Assembly (NCBI GenBank): GCA_029882335.1
Contig: JAOUKW010000186.1
Span: forward strand, 1 to 7,851
Direction: 5' to 3'
Origin: Candidatus Heimdallarchaeota archaeon
GTDB lineage: Archaea; Asgardarchaeota; Heimdallarchaeia; Heimdallarchaeales; Kariarchaeaceae
DNA: 7,851 nucleotides
The notes beneath the pieces were generated by a model. That model ran no database searches, had not been told where the DNA came from, and worked only from the letters and a program-made list of their open reading frames with translations. Positions within the stretch are counted from its first letter, which is position 1. The number at the start of each line of letters is the position of its first letter. The position numbers and the translations under genes were made by a program. This document shows positions 6,036 through 7,851 of the stretch, piece by piece.

Positions 6036-6074
6036 TTTAGTAAATAACTTCACAATAGATGATTATAAAGAGAA
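6036..6074 (-). other. Protospacer-like site matching spacer 16
   Basis: On the minus strand this site equals spacer 16 at 36 of 39 bases, with 31 contiguous bases at 6066-6036. On the same strand the bases 5' of the site are CATT (6078-6075), where a type I PAM would lie; the 3' flank is TTTAT. The three mismatches are at spacer positions 3, 5 and 8. The repeat sequence does not continue beside the match, so it is a target-type match, not a copied spacer unit. Confidence 0.9.
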
Positions 6075-6183
6075 AATGCAAGAAATTCATGAAATATTAG
6101 AAGTAAACAGTTATTAAAACACATAATTTAATCATTTTTAATATCGGGGCATGCTTAACTTACATATGAGGATATATTTCTTG

Positions 6184-7208
6184 GTCACAATTGACAAATA
6201 CCTAGTAATAGGATTGAAACACACCTTAGAGATAATGTTGAGATTACAAATGATGTCATCAGTCACAATTGACAAATACCTAGTAATAGGATTGAAACAA
6301 TGGAGTTTATTAGACATGCAAAAGAGTTTATCACTGGTCACAATTGACAAATACCTAGTAATAGGATTGAAACAACTGATCTGCAAGATCTATATAGTCT
6401 TTAGGAATATCGGTCACAATTGACAAATACCTAGTAATAGGATTGAAACCTGTTTTGTCGCTTCTCTTTCATATCTTTTATTAAATCAAGTCACAATTGA
6501 CAAATACCTAGTAATAGGATTGAAACAAGTTACGAGAAATAGGAAAACCACTGATGATGAAACAATGTCACAATTGACAAATACCTAGTAATAGGATTGA
6601 AACAAAACCTGAATAAAGTGATCAATGACCGATTTAAGGAGTCACAATTGACAAATACCTAGTAATAGGATTGAAACGTAGCTACATTATCCCAACTACT
6701 TTTTAATGTTGTTAAGTCACAATTGACAAATACCTAGTAATAGGATTGAAACAACTAAACTAAATAGTAATTTAGTAGCTTATAGCTATAGTCACAATTG
6801 ACAAATACCTAGTAATAGGATTGAAACTATTGCTACTAATTTAACCTTATTACATTCAGAATTAGTCACAATTGACAAATACCTAGTAATAGGATTGAAA
6901 CACTTGGGGCTGGACAATCGACCCAGAACATATACATGAGGTCACAATTGACAAATACCTAGTAATAGGATTGAAACTTATTATTTCCTGTTTAAATTGT
7001 ATTTCTGTCATGCTAGTCACAATTGACAAATACCTAGTAATAGGATTGAAACAAAGTGCTTTCAGATGTTAATACAAGAAATATGCTTTTCAGTCACAAT
7101 TGACAAATACCTAGTAATAGGATTGAAACGTCACACGGTCTGTATGTGCTGGGACGTGTACATGTTCATGTGTCACAATTGACAAATACCTAGTAATAGT
7201 ATTAACAT
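6184..7208 (+). CRISPR. CRISPR array, leader-distal block: 14 repeats, 13 spacers
   Basis: The same 37-bp repeat continues for 13 perfect copies plus one degenerate terminal copy (7172-7208). Spacers are 37-42 nt. The sequence left of this block (the insert) shares nothing with the leader-like segment at 4084-4185. It therefore appears to be the older end of one array split by the insertion, and its transcription probably depends on read-through across the insert. Spacer 27 (6753-6790) is unusual in containing two perfect hairpins. Confidence 0.99.
7172..7208 (+). repeat. Degenerate terminal CRISPR repeat
   Basis: The first 28 bases match the repeat exactly. From 7200 on, four of the last nine bases differ (G to T at 7200, G to A at 7204, A to C at 7206, C to T at 7208). 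Decay confined to the 3' end of the last repeat is typical of the leader-distal end and confirms array direction. The sharp change may instead mark a recombination junction with the acetyltransferase gene. Confidence 0.9.
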
Positions 7209-7304
7209 GTAACGAATGATTTTAGTAAATTATATAATTCATTACAGAAGGTAAACCTAACTTACTCACTTATTTACCTTATTCTGATATTAGACCTAAC
7301 AATT
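7206..7304 (+). pseudogene. In-frame upstream remnant of the acetyltransferase gene, without a start codon
   Basis: Reading in the acetyltransferase frame, codons are open from 7206 to the ATG at 7305. They encode protein-like sequence (NDFSKLYNSLQKVNLTYS, then LIYLILILDLTIM) but contain no ATG or GTG start. The first in-frame stop upstream is TAA at 7203-7205, inside the degenerate repeat. This suggests that the original gene extended further left and was cut where the array now ends. Confidence 0.45.
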
Positions 7305-7631
7305 ATGTCTATATTCTTATATGATGGAGATAAAATTATTGCATTCTCTGGAACGTATTATTCGGATGATTTGCCAGTCCGAGACGTGCATACTGGAATC
7401 ACCGGTGTTAGAAAGAATTATCAAAGACAGGGAATCGCCACCTATCTTAAGATAAAAACAGTGAATTACTATTTACAAAATCATGAATCATTTCAATATA
7501 TCGCCACTCAAAATGCAGGATCTAATGAAGGGATTTTGAAGATCAATTATGAATTAGGCTTTAAACTCGATAGAATCGTTGAAAAATACGAGGGGGATCT
7601 AAAGGGGATTGAAAAATTATTGTATGAGTAG
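7305..7631 (+). CDS. GNAT-family N-acetyltransferase, probably 5'-truncated
   Basis: This 108-residue product carries the acetyl-CoA binding core of GNAT enzymes: a strand before it (DKIIAFSGTYY), motif A TGITGVRKNYQRQGIATYLK (30-49) with the pyrophosphate loop Q40-x-x-G43-x-A45, and the motif B region NAGSNEGILKINYELGFK (70-87). It would transfer an acetyl group from acetyl-CoA to an unknown substrate. GNAT domains are usually 140 residues or more, so the N-terminal strands and helices are largely missing. In-frame, protein-like sequence upstream runs to the degenerate CRISPR repeat, so the gene was probably cut by the array edge. The ATG at 7305 may be internal, and no strong TATA box precedes it. 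The family is sure; a working enzyme is doubtful. Confidence 0.8.
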   Translation: MSIFLYDGDKIIAFSGTYYSDDLPVRDVHTGITGVRKNYQRQGIATYLKIKTVNYYLQNHESFQYIATQNAGSNEGILKINYELGFKLDRIVEKYEGDLKGIEKLLYE

Positions 7632-7726
7632 TATTGTTATATATTTCAGTCTGAATTATAGACTAACAATTTATTCTAACAACCTAACCATGATTTGAAT
7701 TAATTTTTCATAGAATAACTTTGATT

Positions 7727-7851
7727 TCATGAAAATAACAGTGAGATTAGATCATATTGCTCATTTATTAATAAAAGCCCAGTTATTATAGTAATTATAC
7801 TTCCGATATAATTCCAAACATTGACTTTATTTGCAACCTTTCTAATCAGCT
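7727..7851 (-). CDS. C-terminal end of an unknown membrane-associated protein, cut by window edge
   Basis: On the minus strand a frame is open from the window edge to TGA at 7729-7727, giving 40 residues. It has a basic stretch LIRKVANKV, then a hydrophobic segment (YIGSIITIITGLLLI) that could cross a membrane, and a short tail NEQYDLISLLFS. It converges with the acetyltransferase gene. Too little is visible to name a family, and in DNA this AT-rich a 40-codon open frame is only modest evidence. Confidence 0.35.
   Translation of the reverse strand, partial: LIRKVANKVNVWNYIGSIITIITGLLLINEQYDLISLLFS

Larger units (their letters stand above)
5617..6169. mobile_element. Small insertion splitting a CRISPR spacer (putative element with ATATGA target duplication)
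   Basis: DNA unrelated to the repeats occupies 5600-6183, between repeats 19 and 20. ATATGA occurs at 5617-5622 and again at 6164-6169. Joining 5600-5622 to 6170-6183 gives a 37-nt spacer, within the normal range here. This suggests insertion of about 547 bp including one duplicated target copy. I see no clear terminal inverted repeats and no recognisable transposase, so it would be a non-autonomous or unknown element, or a captured viral fragment. The block to its right has no leader of its own, which argues against two independently formed arrays. A chance 6-bp repeat in AT-rich DNA cannot be excluded. Confidence 0.55.

Noticed and set aside
5979..6299. Spacer 21 as a second spacer against the insert (shared TTATCACTG)
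   Set aside because: Nine contiguous bases are not enough to claim a target, and the rest of the spacer does not align.
6138..6423. Overlapping ORFs on both strands in the right-hand array block
   Set aside because: Both are repeat translations and exist only because repeat plus spacer lengths happen to keep the frame.
7209..7245. Inverted repeat GTAACGAAT/ATTCATTAC as an array terminator
   Set aside because: One mismatch, a 19-nt AT-rich loop and no following T run. It also falls within protein-like sequence of the acetyltransferase frame.
5308..7360. Spacer 15 matching the acetyltransferase gene (shared CTGGAACGTATT)
   Set aside because: Only 12 bases are shared and the flanks disagree. 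About one such match is expected by chance among this many spacers.

Overview
The window looks like an AT-rich archaeal chromosome, most likely an ammonia-oxidising Nitrososphaerota (Thaumarchaeota) relative. The informational genes are archaeal: the end of translation initiation factor aIF1, RNA polymerase subunit Rpo12, and an archaeal/eukaryotic-type glycyl-tRNA synthetase. Several genes have a TATA-like box about 23-30 bases before the start codon, which implies leaderless or nearly leaderless transcripts. The phylum assignment is an inference from gene content, composition and promoter style, not from a search.

Layout. 1-277 (+) is the end of aIF1, convergent with Rpo12 (372-524, -). Glycyl-tRNA synthetase follows at 600-2144 (-). 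Positions 2324-2883 (-) hold two translationally coupled ubiquitin-fold (MoaD/ThiS/SAMP-like) genes. A divergent paralogue of one of them lies at 3064-3378 (+). Positions 3379-4185 hold no convincing gene and end in a probable CRISPR leader. A large CRISPR locus fills 4186-7208: 33 copies of a 37-bp repeat, with the last copy degenerate. It reads on the + strand, because the repeats end in GATTGAAAC and the decayed repeat is at the right end. No cas gene is in the window. To the right lie a GNAT acetyltransferase that seems to have lost its 5' part at the array boundary (7305-7631, +) and the end of a small membrane-protein gene (7727-7851, -).

The most unusual feature is that the array is interrupted. 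After 19 repeats, 584 bp of non-CRISPR DNA (5600-6183) separates them from the remaining 14. The flanks share a 6-bp direct repeat (ATATGA), and removing the insert rebuilds a 37-nt spacer, so a small element probably inserted into a spacer. The insert has its own TATA box and a 100-codon ORF of unknown function, with an in-frame continuation after the stop. Spacer 16 of the same array (5374-5412) matches the insert on the opposite strand: 31 contiguous bases are identical, 36 of 39 overall, and all three mismatches fall in the first eight spacer positions, the seed for a type I system. The array therefore carries a spacer against a relative of the DNA that interrupts it. The same crRNA would be antisense to the transcript of the inserted ORF.
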